Of a stretch of DNA of 64,000 nt, positions 17,501 to 25,942 are shown in pieces. A model generated the notes under the pieces. It saw only the letters and a program-made list of their open reading frames with translations, did no database searches and had not been told where the DNA came from. The stretch's first letter is position 1, and every line of letters begins with the position of its first letter. Source of the DNA: Nakamurella lactea DSM 19367 (GTDB lineage Bacteria > Actinomycetota > Actinomycetes > Mycobacteriales > Nakamurellaceae); NCBI RefSeq assembly GCF_000426645.1, contig NZ_AUFT01000006.1, positions 372,001-436,000 on the forward strand, written 5' to 3'. Made by a program: the position numbers and the translations under genes.

Positions 17501-18271
17501 TCAGCTGGCCCGGCGGCCGGCGACCAGCACCCGCAGCAGCCCTCTATCGATCGAGTTGACCGCCCGGACCACGGCCGGCGCAAGCATCAGCACGCCGATC
17601 CCGATGGCCATCTGGACCAGCATCCGCGGCCAGGTGTCGACGAAGAAATCGGTGCCGAAGCTCGACCCGCGGTGCCAACTGCCGTCCGAGGCCTGCTGAG
17701 CCGGCAGCCAACGCCGCCAGAACGGGTAGCTGAGTGTCCCGAGTGAGTAGGTGTAGAAACCGATCACCACGCCGAACTGCACCGGAGCGAGAATCATCTT
17801 CAGCAGCCAGTAACCGACCGCCCGCCAGGAACCGGAGTCGGTGATCAGCACCGCCAGCGATCCCATCAGGCCATGGCTGCGGCGCCTGGCTGATGGGCCG
17901 GCATAGGACATCGGGGTGCCTGTCATCGACTCGAAGAGGCCGAGCTGCAGGAACGCACCGAAGCGGGCGATCAGCAGCCCGAGGGCCAGGATCGGCACGC
18001 CGACCCAGACCACCGCCAGGCCCGCTCCCACGCTGCACAGCACCCAGACGCTGACGAAGAACGCCAGCGCCAACGGGAACGAGATCAGTCCGTAGAGCGC
18101 CTGGGCGAGGGCGTCGGCCGGTCCCGTCCGGCGCGGCCTTGGTCCCGGCCGACCTGATCCGCCGTAGTACTGCGGCGCGGCGATCTCCGGACCGAACCAG
18201 CCGGTGTCGGTACTCGTCCCACCCGAGGGAGCGCTGTAAAAGGACGTCCGGTCCGTCATCTGGGCTGTCAT
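17501..18271 (-). CDS. Solo sensor-domain membrane protein
   Basis: 256-residue protein with a polar, Pro/Gly-rich N-terminus (about 70 residues) and four hydrophobic segments. Its layout (ALYGLISFPLALAFFVSVWVL, then LAVVWVGVPILALGLLIARF, then a loop, then a second pair of helices) matches the N-terminal membrane domain of the divergent histidine kinase; the two appear paralogous. It has no kinase or receiver domain. It probably senses the same signal, or modulates the kinase, at the membrane. ATG 18271 was chosen as the first Met of the polar N-terminus; the frame is open to 18385 and ATG 18259 is also possible. Confidence 0.7.
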   Translation of the reverse strand: MTAQMTDRTSFYSAPSGGTSTDTGWFGPEIAAPQYYGGSGRPGPRPRRTGPADALAQALYGLISFPLALAFFVSVWVLCSVGAGLAVVWVGVPILALGLLIARFGAFLQLGLFESMTGTPMSYAGPSARRRSHGLMGSLAVLITDSGSWRAVGYWLLKMILAPVQFGVVIGFYTYSLGTLSYPFWRRWLPAQQASDGSWHRGSSFGTDFFVDTWPRMLVQMAIGIGVLMLAPAVVRAVNSIDRGLLRVLVAGRRAS

Positions 18272-18327
18272 GCTGAATACTCTGCCGCCGCCGGCGGTCG
18301 CCGGGCAGCGGTCCAGTCCGCCACTTC

Positions 18328-18349
18328 GAGGTGGGGTTTTCCCTACCTC
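18328..18349. promoter_or_regulatory. Palindrome between divergent sensor and kinase genes
   Basis: Inverted repeat GAGGTGGGG-TTTT-CCCTACCTC with one mismatch, 9-bp arms, centred between the two divergent genes. It resembles the size of a NarL-type response-regulator site, and the adjacent response regulator is the obvious candidate ligand. Confidence 0.4.
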
Positions 18350-18405
18350 GGCGGACAATGACAGGGGTGCCGGGACCACCGACACGGCGGCCGCGGCCGT
18401 GCACG

Positions 18406-19596
18406 ATGAAAGGTATGTCGATCTCCACCATGCCGGATCCGGACCGCGCGCAGGACTCCTTCCCGGTGCAGGCTACGCACCCCGCACCGAGCCGCTGGCA
18501 GCTCTTCGGCTACTGCGTCGCCAGAGTGATCTGGCGGTTCCTCGGGATCGCCCTGATCGTGCTGCTCGCCGTCTCGCTGGCCACCATCGTGATCTGGATC
18601 GGCCTGGTGCTGACGAACATCAGCCTGTTGCTGCTGCGCAAGTACGCGGCCGTGGAGCGCCGGATTTCCGGGCGCATCCTCGGCACGGACATCCCGGATC
18701 CGCACAGCGCCCGCCGCAAACGCGGCCTGGCCGGACTCGGCGAACGGCTGACCGACCCGGCCACCTGGCGGGAGATGATCTGGCTGCTCGAGGTGACGAC
18801 GGTCGGGCTGGCACTCAACCTGGCCGCCTTCTTCGGCTACATCGTGCTGCCGGTCGGCTACTGGATCTCGCCGCTGTTGCTGCGGATGGACGCGGCGATC
18901 AACCGCACCCTGCTGGAGCCGAAGGAGGCCGAGCTGCGGGAACGGATCAGCACGCTCGAGGGGTCACGGGCCAGGTCGGTCGACCATTCGGCCGCCGAGC
19001 TGCGGCGGATCGAACGAGACCTGCACGACGGTGCGCAGGCCAGGCTGGTGGCCGCCGGCATGGACATCGGGCTGGCCGAGTCGTTGCTGGACGCCGATCC
19101 GGCCAAGGCCAGGGAGCTGATGGCCCAGGCTCGCGGCACCACCCGGGACGCGCTGGCCGACCTGCGCAGCCTGGTCCGCGGCATCCATCCACCGGTGCTG
19201 GCCGACCGCGGCCTGCTCGGCGGCATCGAGTCGCTGGCCATTGCCAGCCCGGTCTCCGTCAGCCTCGACGGCGCCCTGCCCGGCCGACCACCGGCGCCGG
19301 TCGAGGCAGCCTTCTACTTCGGCATCGCCGAGGCGATGACGAATGCCACCAAACATTCAGGGGCGCAAACGATCTCGATCTGGCTGGAGCACAGCGACGG
19401 GGTATTGCACGTCCAGGTGGTGGACGATGGTGTTGGCGGCGCGGTGGTCGCCCCCGGCGGCGGCCTGGCCGGCATCGCCTCCCGGCTGGAGGCGTTCGAC
19501 GGCACCCTCGCCGTGGTCAGCCCGCACGGCGGCCCCACCGTGGTGACGATGGCCGCCCGGTGTGAGCTGACGCCGGCCGAAGGGGTCGCTCGCTAA
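18406..19596 (+). CDS. NarL-type sensor histidine kinase
   Basis: 396-residue membrane kinase. Two hydrophobic pairs (about residues 35-75 and 125-160) form the same kind of sensor domain as the divergent gene. The dimerisation/phospho-acceptor helix ELRRIERDLHDGAQARL places the phosphorylated His at about residue 207 (HisKA_3 type). The ATPase domain follows with AEAMTNATKHS (N-box), VVDDGVGG and GGGLAGIASRLEA. It should phosphorylate the response regulator encoded 9 bp downstream. The start is uncertain: ATGs at 18331, 18358, 18406 and 18415 are in frame, and 18406 leaves the palindrome outside the gene. Confidence 0.85.
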   Translation: MKGMSISTMPDPDRAQDSFPVQATHPAPSRWQLFGYCVARVIWRFLGIALIVLLAVSLATIVIWIGLVLTNISLLLLRKYAAVERRISGRILGTDIPDPHSARRKRGLAGLGERLTDPATWREMIWLLEVTTVGLALNLAAFFGYIVLPVGYWISPLLLRMDAAINRTLLEPKEAELRERISTLEGSRARSVDHSAAELRRIERDLHDGAQARLVAAGMDIGLAESLLDADPAKARELMAQARGTTRDALADLRSLVRGIHPPVLADRGLLGGIESLAIASPVSVSLDGALPGRPPAPVEAAFYFGIAEAMTNATKHSGAQTISIWLEHSDGVLHVQVVDDGVGGAVVAPGGGLAGIASRLEAFDGTLAVVSPHGGPTVVTMAARCELTPAEGVAR

Positions 19597-19605
19597 GCTC
19601 CCGAT

Positions 19606-20268
19606 GTGAGCGAGTTGCGAGTGGTGCTGGCCGAGGATCTTGCCTTGCTGCGGGACGGGATGATCCGGCTGCTCGACGCGCACCACATCGAGGTGGTCGC
19701 CGCCGTCGACAACGGTCCGTCGCTGGTGCGGGAGGCAGTCCAGCACCGCCCGGACCTGGCCATCGTCGACGTCAGACTGCCGCCGTCGTTCACCGACGAG
19801 GGGATCAGGGCGGCGCTGGAGGCTCGGCAACAACTGCCCGATCTCCCGGTGCTGGTACTGAGTCAGTACGTCGAGCAGCTGTACGCCAGGGAGTTGCTCG
19901 CCCAGGGCACCGGCGGCGTCGGATATCTGTTGAAGGACAGGGTTTCCGACATCGCCGGGTTCGTCGACACGGTGCGCCGGGTGGCCGCCGGTGGCACCGC
20001 GATGGACCCGGAGGTGATCGCCACCCTGCTGTCCCGGCAGGGCAGCAGGTCGCCGATCGCAGCGCTCACCCCCCGCGAGACCGAGGTGCTATCGCTGATG
20101 GCGGAGGGGCGCTCCAACGCGGCCATCGCCGCGGCGATGTTCGTCACCGAAAAGGCGGTCGGCAAGCACACCAATTCGATCTTCGGCAAGCTCGGGCTGC
20201 AGCAGAGCGACGACGACAACCGGCGGGTGCTGGCGGTGCTCGCGTTCCTGGAGTCGGCGCCGCACTGA
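19606..20268 (+). CDS. NarL/LuxR-family response regulator
   Basis: 220-residue two-component regulator. The receiver domain (1-120) has the acidic pair at 10-11, phospho-acceptor Asp55 in LAIVDVRLP, Ser86 and Lys110 in YLLKD. The C-terminal LuxR helix-turn-helix (LTPRETEVLSLMAEGRSNAAIAAAM, about 150-215) binds DNA. GTG start nine bases after the kinase stop, so both are co-transcribed. Likely targets are its own operon and the divergent sensor-domain gene through the palindrome at 18328-18349. Confidence 0.92.
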   Translation: MSELRVVLAEDLALLRDGMIRLLDAHHIEVVAAVDNGPSLVREAVQHRPDLAIVDVRLPPSFTDEGIRAALEARQQLPDLPVLVLSQYVEQLYARELLAQGTGGVGYLLKDRVSDIAGFVDTVRRVAAGGTAMDPEVIATLLSRQGSRSPIAALTPRETEVLSLMAEGRSNAAIAAAMFVTEKAVGKHTNSIFGKLGLQQSDDDNRRVLAVLAFLESAPH

Positions 20269-20388
20269 CGTGACCTGACCGTGGCCGCGGCCGTGACAGT
20301 GGCAGTGGCAGTGGCCGACATTGTCGTGGTCGGCGGGTCGGCAGCGTGGCATCCGGGGACTGTCGGTGGCCGGACGTATGTTCGATGA

Positions 20389-21816
20389 ATGAAGACGTCG
20401 AGTACCTCCCGGTCGGGTTCCGGCCAGCGTGTCCGCACCGAGTACGCCTGCACCGAGTGCGGCGCGGTCGCGGTCAAATGGGTCGGCAGGTGCCCCGAGT
20501 GTCAGGCCTGGGGCTCGCTCACCGAGAAGGGCGTTCCCCGGGCCACCCTGCGCAAGGTGTCGGCCGGCCCGGTCAACGCGCCGGCCAGGCCGATGGTCGA
20601 CATCGACCCGGAGCTGGCCGTGGCCAGACCCAGCGGGGTCGGCGAGCTGGACCGGGTGCTCGGCGGCGGGCTGGTGCCCGGCAGTGTCGTGCTGCTGGCC
20701 GGCGAACCGGGCGTCGGCAAGTCCACCCTGCTGCTGTCGGCCGCGCAGACCTGGGCGGCATCGGGCCAGGGTCGGGTACTGATCGTCACCGGTGAGGAGT
20801 CGGCCGCCCAGGTCCGGCTGCGGGCCGAGCGGATGGGCGCCATCCATCCATCGATCTTCCTGGCCGCCGAAACCGAACTGTCGGCGGTACTGGGCCACCT
20901 CGACGAGGTCCGCCCGGAGCTGGTGGTGATCGATTCGGTACAGACCATCGCCGCGGCCGAGGTGGACGGCAGTGCCGGCGGCGTCACCCAGGTCCGAGCG
21001 GTGGCAGCCGCCCTCACCGCCGCCGCAAAGGAGCGGGGCATCGCCTGCGTGTTGGTCGGGCACGTCACCAAGGACGGTTCGGTGGCCGGTCCGCGCACGC
21101 TCGAGCACCTGGTCGACGTGGTCCTGCACTTCGAGGGCGACCGGCATTCGCCGCTGCGGATGGTGCGCGGGGTGAAGAACCGGTTCGGCCCGTCCGACGA
21201 GGTCGGCTGCTTCCGGATGACGGCGGAGGGCATCGAGGGGCTGGTCGATCCGTCGGAGGTCTTCCTGAACGCCAACCGCCCGCGGGTGCCGGGTACCGCC
21301 GTCACCGTCACCATGCAGGGCCGCCGCGCCCTGCCGGTCGAAATTCAGGCGCTGGTCGGCCCGGCAGCCGATTCTGCCGGTGGTGCCCGGCGCACGGTGT
21401 CCGGCCTGGACGCCACCAGGGTGACGATTGCGCTGGCCGTGCTCCAGCGATTCGCCGGCGTGGCGCTCGGCGGCAAGGAGGTGATCGCCACCACCACCGG
21501 CGGCGTCAAGGTGCTGGAGCCGGCCGTCGACCTGGCGCTGGCGATGGCGGTGTGGTCCAGCGTCCGGGACATTCCGCTGCGACCACGGACGATCTTTCTC
21601 GGTGAGATCGGCCTGTCGGCGGACATCCGGCCGGTACCGGCGCTGTCCCGCCGGCTCGCCGAAGCCGCCCGGCTGGGCTTCGATCACGCGGTGGTGCCGG
21701 CCGGCAATTCACCTGGGGAGCCGGCCGGCATCCGGGTCGACGAGGTCGGCGATCTCGGGGCCGCATTCCGCGCGCTGGGCAACGACAACGGGGTGGTGCG
21801 CTGGTTGCGATCCTGA
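20389..21816 (+). CDS. radA: DNA repair protein RadA
   Basis: 475-residue RadA/Sms, a DnaB-like branch-migration ATPase in recombination repair. The N-terminal C4 zinc finger (Cys21, 24, 35, 38), Walker A GEPGVGKS at 105-112, the RadA-specific KNRFG near residue 263 and the C-terminal Lon-protease-like domain (about 300-460, GGVKVLEPAVDLALAMAV) are all present. ATG 20389 is 7 nt after TATGTT (20377-20382), a plausible -10 for a leaderless transcript. It is followed in the same direction by disA, an arrangement known in other actinobacteria, where RadA has been reported to restrain DisA activity. Confidence 0.97.
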   Translation: MKTSSTSRSGSGQRVRTEYACTECGAVAVKWVGRCPECQAWGSLTEKGVPRATLRKVSAGPVNAPARPMVDIDPELAVARPSGVGELDRVLGGGLVPGSVVLLAGEPGVGKSTLLLSAAQTWAASGQGRVLIVTGEESAAQVRLRAERMGAIHPSIFLAAETELSAVLGHLDEVRPELVVIDSVQTIAAAEVDGSAGGVTQVRAVAAALTAAAKERGIACVLVGHVTKDGSVAGPRTLEHLVDVVLHFEGDRHSPLRMVRGVKNRFGPSDEVGCFRMTAEGIEGLVDPSEVFLNANRPRVPGTAVTVTMQGRRALPVEIQALVGPAADSAGGARRTVSGLDATRVTIALAVLQRFAGVALGGKEVIATTTGGVKVLEPAVDLALAMAVWSSVRDIPLRPRTIFLGEIGLSADIRPVPALSRRLAEAARLGFDHAVVPAGNSPGEPAGIRVDEVGDLGAAFRALGNDNGVVRWLRS

Positions 21817-21921
21817 CACGGCCCGCGATGCGGCCCAGCCCCACCACCTAGACTGGCCGCGATATCCACCGGCGGCTGGCCGTCGGCGGGCGGCGCCGAG
21901 CAAGGAGCGGGGGAAGTCGGG

Positions 21922-22992
21922 GTGAACGGTCGGCCGACGATGGATGCGCACCGCACAGTGCTGGCCGGGCTGGCACCCGGCACCGCCATGCGCGAGGGCT
22001 TGGAACGGATTCTGCGCGGTCGCACCGGTGCGCTCATCGTGATCGGCGACAATCGCGAGGTCGAGGCGATCTGTGACGGCGGGTTCGTGCTCGACATTGA
22101 GTTCTCCCCCACCCGCCTGCGGGAACTGTCCAAGATGGACGGCGCAGTGGTGCTGAACCACGACACCAGCCGGATCGTCCGGGCGAACGTCCAGTTGATG
22201 CCGGACGCCACCATTCCCACCGTCGAGTCCGGCACCCGGCACCGCACGGCCGAACGCACCGCGATCCAGACCGGCGTTCCGGTACTGGCTGTCAGCCATT
22301 CGATGTCGACGATCAGCCTGTACGTCGGCGGAGTTCGGCACGAGGTCGCCGACACCCCGACCATTCTCGGCCGGGCGAACCAGGCCCTGGCCACCCTGCA
22401 GCGCTACAAGTCGCGGTTCGACGAGGTGGCGTCCACCCTGTCCGCCCTGGAGATCCAGGACTTCACCACGCTGCGCGACGCGATGACGGTGATGCAGCGG
22501 CTGCTGATGGTCCAGCGGATCGCCGACGAGCTGGTCGGCAATGTGATCGAGCTCGGCACCGACGGTCGATTGCTCGGCCTGCAGTTGGACGAGCTGCTGG
22601 CCGGCACCGAGGGCCTGAGCGAGCTGATCGTCCGCGATTACCTACCGGCGGACCAACCGGCCAGTTTGCCCGACATCGAGGCGAAGCTGGACGAGCTCAA
22701 CGGGCCGTCGCTGCTCGACCTGAGCACGATCGCGCGCACCCTTGGCCACGCCGGGGAATCGCTGGACAGCCAGGTGTCGGCGCGCGGCTACCGGCTGTTG
22801 TCCGGCATCCAACGGCTCCCGCCGACCGTGCTGGAGCGGCTGATCGTGCACTTCGGCAGCCTGCAGGCGTTGCTGGCCGCCACCGCCTCCGACCTGCAGG
22901 AGGTCGACGGGGTCGGCGAGGCCAGGGCCAGGGTGGTCCGTGAGGGGCTGTCCAGGCTGGCCGAGGCGTCGATCACCGACCGGTTCGTCTGA
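21922..22992 (+). CDS. disA: DNA integrity scanning protein DisA (diadenylate cyclase)
   Basis: 356-residue enzyme that condenses two ATP to cyclic di-AMP and slides on DNA sensing branched structures. The DAC domain carries the catalytic DGA (residues 73-75) and RHRTAE (106-111). A helical spine and a C-terminal helix-hairpin-helix DNA-binding region (about 305-350, [15 protein letters not shown]) follow. GTG 21922 was used; ATG 21940 is an alternative. It ends facing the membrane-protein gene, with an ACCGGC/GCCGGT hairpin over the two stops. c-di-AMP usually controls osmolyte and cell-wall functions. Confidence 0.97.
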   Translation: MNGRPTMDAHRTVLAGLAPGTAMREGLERILRGRTGALIVIGDNREVEAICDGGFVLDIEFSPTRLRELSKMDGAVVLNHDTSRIVRANVQLMPDATIPTVESGTRHRTAERTAIQTGVPVLAVSHSMSTISLYVGGVRHEVADTPTILGRANQALATLQRYKSRFDEVASTLSALEIQDFTTLRDAMTVMQRLLMVQRIADELVGNVIELGTDGRLLGLQLDELLAGTEGLSELIVRDYLPADQPASLPDIEAKLDELNGPSLLDLSTIARTLGHAGESLDSQVSARGYRLLSGIQRLPPTVLERLIVHFGSLQALLAATASDLQEVDGVGEARARVVREGLSRLAEASITDRFV

Positions 22993-23003
22993 CGTCGTGC
23001 CGG

Positions 23004-23019
23004 ACCGGCGTCAGCCGGT
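23004..23019. terminator. Small bidirectional hairpin between disA and the membrane protein
   Basis: ACCGGC-GTCA-GCCGGT, 6-bp perfect arms, lies 12 nt after the disA stop and overlaps the stop of the convergent gene. It is short; it may serve both directions. Confidence 0.35.
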
Positions 23020-23997
23020 GACGGTCAGGGTCACCGGCTTGGCCGTCAGCCCACCCAGCTTCGCGACTGCCGTGTAGCTGCCCGGAGTCACCGGGACCCG
23101 CTCCGTCGCGCAGCCCGGAGTCGACGTGGTGCCGGCCCATTTGATGTTGAACTGCAGGCTTTCGCCGGGATTCAGCATGCTGATCTCGGTACCAGAGCCC
23201 GGGAAACAGTCGGCCGTCGACCAGACCCGTTTCTTGGCCGCGTCATAGACGGTGAACACCTGCTTGGTCCCGGACACGTCCTGCGCGCAGGCGGTGCCGG
23301 AGGTGTTGGTCACCGTCAGACCGAGGATCGGCTGCGCACCGACCGGATAGCTGGCGGATCGCGCGGTGGTGGCCAGTGCGATGGCCGAACCGGCGCAGAG
23401 CAAGCGACCCTGGGCGTCGGTGCTGGGGGCCGGCGGCTTCGTGGTTGTCCTGGTCGTGGTCTTCGCCGGTGCCTTGCTGGTGGCCGGTGCCTTGCTGGTG
23501 GCCGGAGCTTTGCTGGTGGCCGGAGCTTTGGTGGTGGCCGCGGCCTTGCTGGTCGTCGACTTCGCCGGCGCCGTCGTGGCGGCCGCAGCCTCGGTCGAGC
23601 GGCTTTCGGTGGTCTTCGCCGGCGGCGTGGTCCGCCGGACCGGGGTCGGCGCCGAACCCGTCTCCTTCGATGAGCCGGTGGACCCGGTGGACTTGGCCGT
23701 CGACTTGGCCGTCGACTTAGCCGTTGCGGAGGTTTTCGCGGAGGTCGTCCGGCCGGTCGCACTGGTGTCGGCGGCCGACGAGCTGTCCGAGGCCAGCACA
23801 CCGGTGAGTGCCGCCGAGGTGGTCGCCGGGCCGGCGGTGCCCGACCCGGCTGTGTCCGAACCGGTGTTGTCCGGGGCAGCGCCGGCCTTGTTGGCGACGA
23901 TCCAGACCAGGCCGACCAGCACGATGACCGCGGCAGCGATCACCAGCGAACGACGCAGCCAGTACACCTTCGGTGGCAAGGGGCCGACGGGATTCAT
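23011..23997 (-). CDS. Single-pass membrane protein with TSKAPA repeats and a C-terminal extracytoplasmic domain
   Basis: 328-residue protein of unknown function. One membrane helix (about residues 15-35, LVIAAAVIVLVGLVWIVA) follows a short cytoplasmic tail. A Ser/Thr/Ala/Lys/Pro-rich linker then includes four copies of TSKAPA encoded by 18-bp DNA repeats. The C-terminal 125 residues form a beta-rich domain with four Cys in C-A and C-F contexts and the pattern LTVTNTSGTAC...SLQFNIKWAG. Its position between disA and mutY matches, from memory, a conserved membrane protein of mycobacteria. The ATG at 23997 follows GAGG. It is probably a cell-surface protein; no enzyme motif is seen. Confidence 0.75.
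   Translation of the reverse strand: MNPVGPLPPKVYWLRRSLVIAAAVIVLVGLVWIVANKAGAAPDNTGSDTAGSGTAGPATTSAALTGVLASDSSSAADTSATGRTTSAKTSATAKSTAKSTAKSTGSTGSSKETGSAPTPVRRTTPPAKTTESRSTEAAAATTAPAKSTTSKAAATTKAPATSKAPATSKAPATSKAPAKTTTRTTTKPPAPSTDAQGRLLCAGSAIALATTARSASYPVGAQPILGLTVTNTSGTACAQDVSGTKQVFTVYDAAKKRVWSTADCFPGSGTEISMLNPGESLQFNIKWAGTTSTPGCATERVPVTPGSYTAVAKLGGLTAKPVTLTVTG
23465..23536 (-). repeat. 18-bp tandem repeat inside the membrane-protein gene
   Basis: Four in-frame 18-bp units (23465-23482, 23483-23500, 23501-23518, 23519-23536), the first two identical and the others with one to three changes, encoding TSKAPA on the minus strand. Degenerate units flank them. Copy number is likely variable between strains. 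Confidence 0.8.
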
Positions 23998-24069
23998 CAC
24001 GACCTCGACCGTAACGGCGCACCCGGCGTGAGCTGCGGCGCAACGCCGTAGCTCAGCCACGATGGTCGA

Positions 24070-24118
24070 CTTCGGGGTACCACGAGTGGGGTAGCCAGTC
24101 GAAGCAGGTACCCCGAAG
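24070..24118. repeat. 12-bp inverted repeat between divergent genes
   Basis: CTTCGGGGTACC (24070-24081) and GGTACCCCGAAG (24107-24118) are perfect inverted copies separated by 25 nt, in the region shared by the membrane-protein and mutY promoters. Since both genes point away, a terminator is unlikely; an operator pair or an RNA structure is possible. Confidence 0.55.
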
Positions 24119-24147
24119 ACGGTGCTCCGAGGGAGATGCCGGCCCCG

Positions 24148-24160
24148 TAGCGTTGGGCTG
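24148..24160 (+). promoter_or_regulatory. Candidate -10 and leaderless start of mutY
   Basis: TAGCGT (24148-24153) lies 7 nt before the GTG at 24161, the spacing expected if transcription begins at the start codon. No ribosome-binding site precedes this GTG, which supports a leaderless mRNA. The -35 is not recognisable. Confidence 0.4.
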
Positions 24161-25024
24161 GTGAACCTCCCGGTGGCCGAGCTGTTGACGTTCTTCGCCC
24201 GGCACGGTCGAGAGCTGCCCTGGCGCGAGAAATCCGCCGGACCTTGGGGAGTGCTGGTCAGCGAGGTGATGCTGCAGCAGACTCCGGTGTCAAGAGTGCT
24301 GGCGACCTATCGGGACTGGCTGCGGCGATGGCCGACTCCGGCCGCACTTGCCGCCGATTCGCCGGGTGAGGCCGTGCGCGCCTGGGGCCGGCTCGGCTAC
24401 CCGCGCCGGGCGTTGCGGCTGCACGCCGCGGCGGTGGCGATCACGCAGCGGCATGACGGTCGGGTCCCCCGCGACCTCGGCGATCTGCTGGCGCTCCCGG
24501 GCGTCGGCGACTACACCGCCAGGGCGGTGGCCGCGTTCGCCTTCGGCGCCAGGGTTCCGGTGGTCGACACCAACGTGCGGCGGGTGGTCAACCGGCTGGT
24601 TCGCGGCATCGACGACGGCGGCCCGGCCGGTGCCGCCGATCGGGCACTGCTGGCCGAGCTGCTGCCGGCCGACGCCTCGACCGCGGCTGCGCTGTCGGTC
24701 GCGTTGATGGAGTTCGGCGCGCTGGTCTGTCGCGCGTCACCGAAGTGTGATGACTGCCCGGTCCGCGACCGCTGTCGCTGGCTGACCGCCGGGAAGCCGG
24801 CGGCTACCGTCACCCGGCGTCCGCAGGCCTGGCACGGCACGGACCGTCAGGTCCGTGGCCGGATCATGGCCGTGCTGCGGGCATCGCCGGGCCCGGTGCC
24901 CACCGCGGACCTTGATGCCGTCTGGCCGGTCGCCGAGCAACGCCGGCGGTGCCTGGACTCGCTGCTGGCGGACGGCCTTGCCGTGCGACGCGATCCCGAT
25001 TCGGTCGCTCTCCCCGGCGGGTGA
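24161..25024 (+). CDS. mutY: A/G-specific adenine glycosylase MutY
   Basis: 287-residue base-excision-repair enzyme removing adenine opposite 8-oxoguanine. The catalytic Glu is in SEVMLQQTP, the helix-hairpin-helix in LPGVGDYTARAV, and the catalytic Asp in VPVVDTNVRRV. The iron-sulphur loop near residue 192 reads C-x5-C-x2-C-x5-C; the usual pattern is C-x6-C-x2-C-x5-C, so the first spacing is one residue short. The C-terminal part is shorter than in E. coli MutY, so the 8-oxoG recognition domain may be reduced. GTG 24161 was chosen because the upstream in-frame codons lie before a -10-like TAGCGT. Confidence 0.92.
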   Translation: MNLPVAELLTFFARHGRELPWREKSAGPWGVLVSEVMLQQTPVSRVLATYRDWLRRWPTPAALAADSPGEAVRAWGRLGYPRRALRLHAAAVAITQRHDGRVPRDLGDLLALPGVGDYTARAVAAFAFGARVPVVDTNVRRVVNRLVRGIDDGGPAGAADRALLAELLPADASTAAALSVALMEFGALVCRASPKCDDCPVRDRCRWLTAGKPAATVTRRPQAWHGTDRQVRGRIMAVLRASPGPVPTADLDAVWPVAEQRRRCLDSLLADGLAVRRDPDSVALPGG

Positions 25025-25120
25025 CGGACGGGTTCAACCAAGAGCGCGAACCTCCGTGCGGGGCGCACCACATTCGAATACTTCGGTGGAAATGGTCTGG
25101 TCAAGAGCCGAAGACAGGTC

Positions 25121-25126
25121 TACAGT
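25121..25126 (+). promoter_or_regulatory. Candidate -10 of the ABC-2 operon
   Basis: TACAGT, 9 nt before the GTG at 25136. The same hexamer stands before clpC and lsr2 in this window. No ribosome-binding site is present, so the first permease may be translated from a nearly leaderless message. Confidence 0.35.
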
Positions 25127-25135
25127 CAACTCCTT

Positions 25136-25942
25136 GTGCCCCCCGCTCTGAGACCTTGGTTCCGCCTGCTCAGGGCCAGCTTCGCTGCGCAGACCCGGTA
25201 TCTGCCGGCGGTGGCCGGCGGGCTGATCGCCAACACCACCTTCGGCTTCCTGAAGGCAGCGATGCTGGTCGCCACCGTGCACGCGGCCGGAGGCAGCGTG
25301 GCCGGCTACGACCTCGAGTCGATGGTCGCCTATGTCTGGCTGTCCCAGGGTTTGCTCGGCGCGGTTCAGCTCAACGGCACCTCGGAGATCGGCGAACGGG
25401 TCCGCACCGGCGAGGTGGCCATCGACTTCGCCCGGCCGTTGGACATCCAAACATCTTATCTGGCAGCGGATCTCGGCAGGAACCTGTTCAACCTGTCGAC
25501 CCGATTGTTGCCACCGCTGGTGATCGGCGCCCTCACCACAGGCCTGCGGCTGCCAACGTCGGCCGGCCCGTACCTGCTGGGCGCGATTGCGGTACTGCTC
25601 GGGATGACGGTCTCCTTCTTCGGGCGATATGCGGTGAACGTCATCGGCTTCTGGCTGGTCGAGGGGCGCGGCCTGCGCAACTTCTACATGATCGTCTCGA
25701 CCTTCCTGGCCGGCCTGTTCGTTCCGGTCGGGATGTTCCCCGGTTGGTTGCACACGCTGGCGAACTGCACTCCGTTCCCGTCGATCCTGATGACGCCGAT
25801 CGACGTGCTGTCGGGCCGGATCGTCGGCGCCGAGGCCGTCCGAGCCGTTGCCGTGCAGGTGTTCTGGCTCGCCGTCACCTGCGCGATCGGCAGGCTGCTG
25901 ACCGCGCGTGGCTGGCTCAAGCTGGAGGTGCAAGGTGGTTGA
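25136..25942 (+). CDS. ABC-2 type transporter permease (first)
   Basis: 268-residue membrane protein with six hydrophobic segments, of the uncharacterised ABC-2/DUF990-like permease type that occurs as a pair with one ATPase. Recognisable features are GLIANTTFGFLKAA in the first helix, the RTGEVAIDFARPLD loop, and NFYMIVSTFLAGLFVPVGMFP. The last codons supply GGAGG for the next gene, whose GTG begins inside this one. It probably exports a lipid, drug or polysaccharide; the substrate is unknown. The GTG start is inferred from lack of other starts after the -10-like TACAGT. Confidence 0.85.
   Translation: MPPALRPWFRLLRASFAAQTRYLPAVAGGLIANTTFGFLKAAMLVATVHAAGGSVAGYDLESMVAYVWLSQGLLGAVQLNGTSEIGERVRTGEVAIDFARPLDIQTSYLAADLGRNLFNLSTRLLPPLVIGALTTGLRLPTSAGPYLLGAIAVLLGMTVSFFGRYAVNVIGFWLVEGRGLRNFYMIVSTFLAGLFVPVGMFPGWLHTLANCTPFPSILMTPIDVLSGRIVGAEAVRAVAVQVFWLAVTCAIGRLLTARGWLKLEVQGG

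Noticed and set aside
20269-20388. GTGGCA-type short repeats before radA
   Set aside because: Only three imperfect 6-bp units; ordinary low-complexity sequence.
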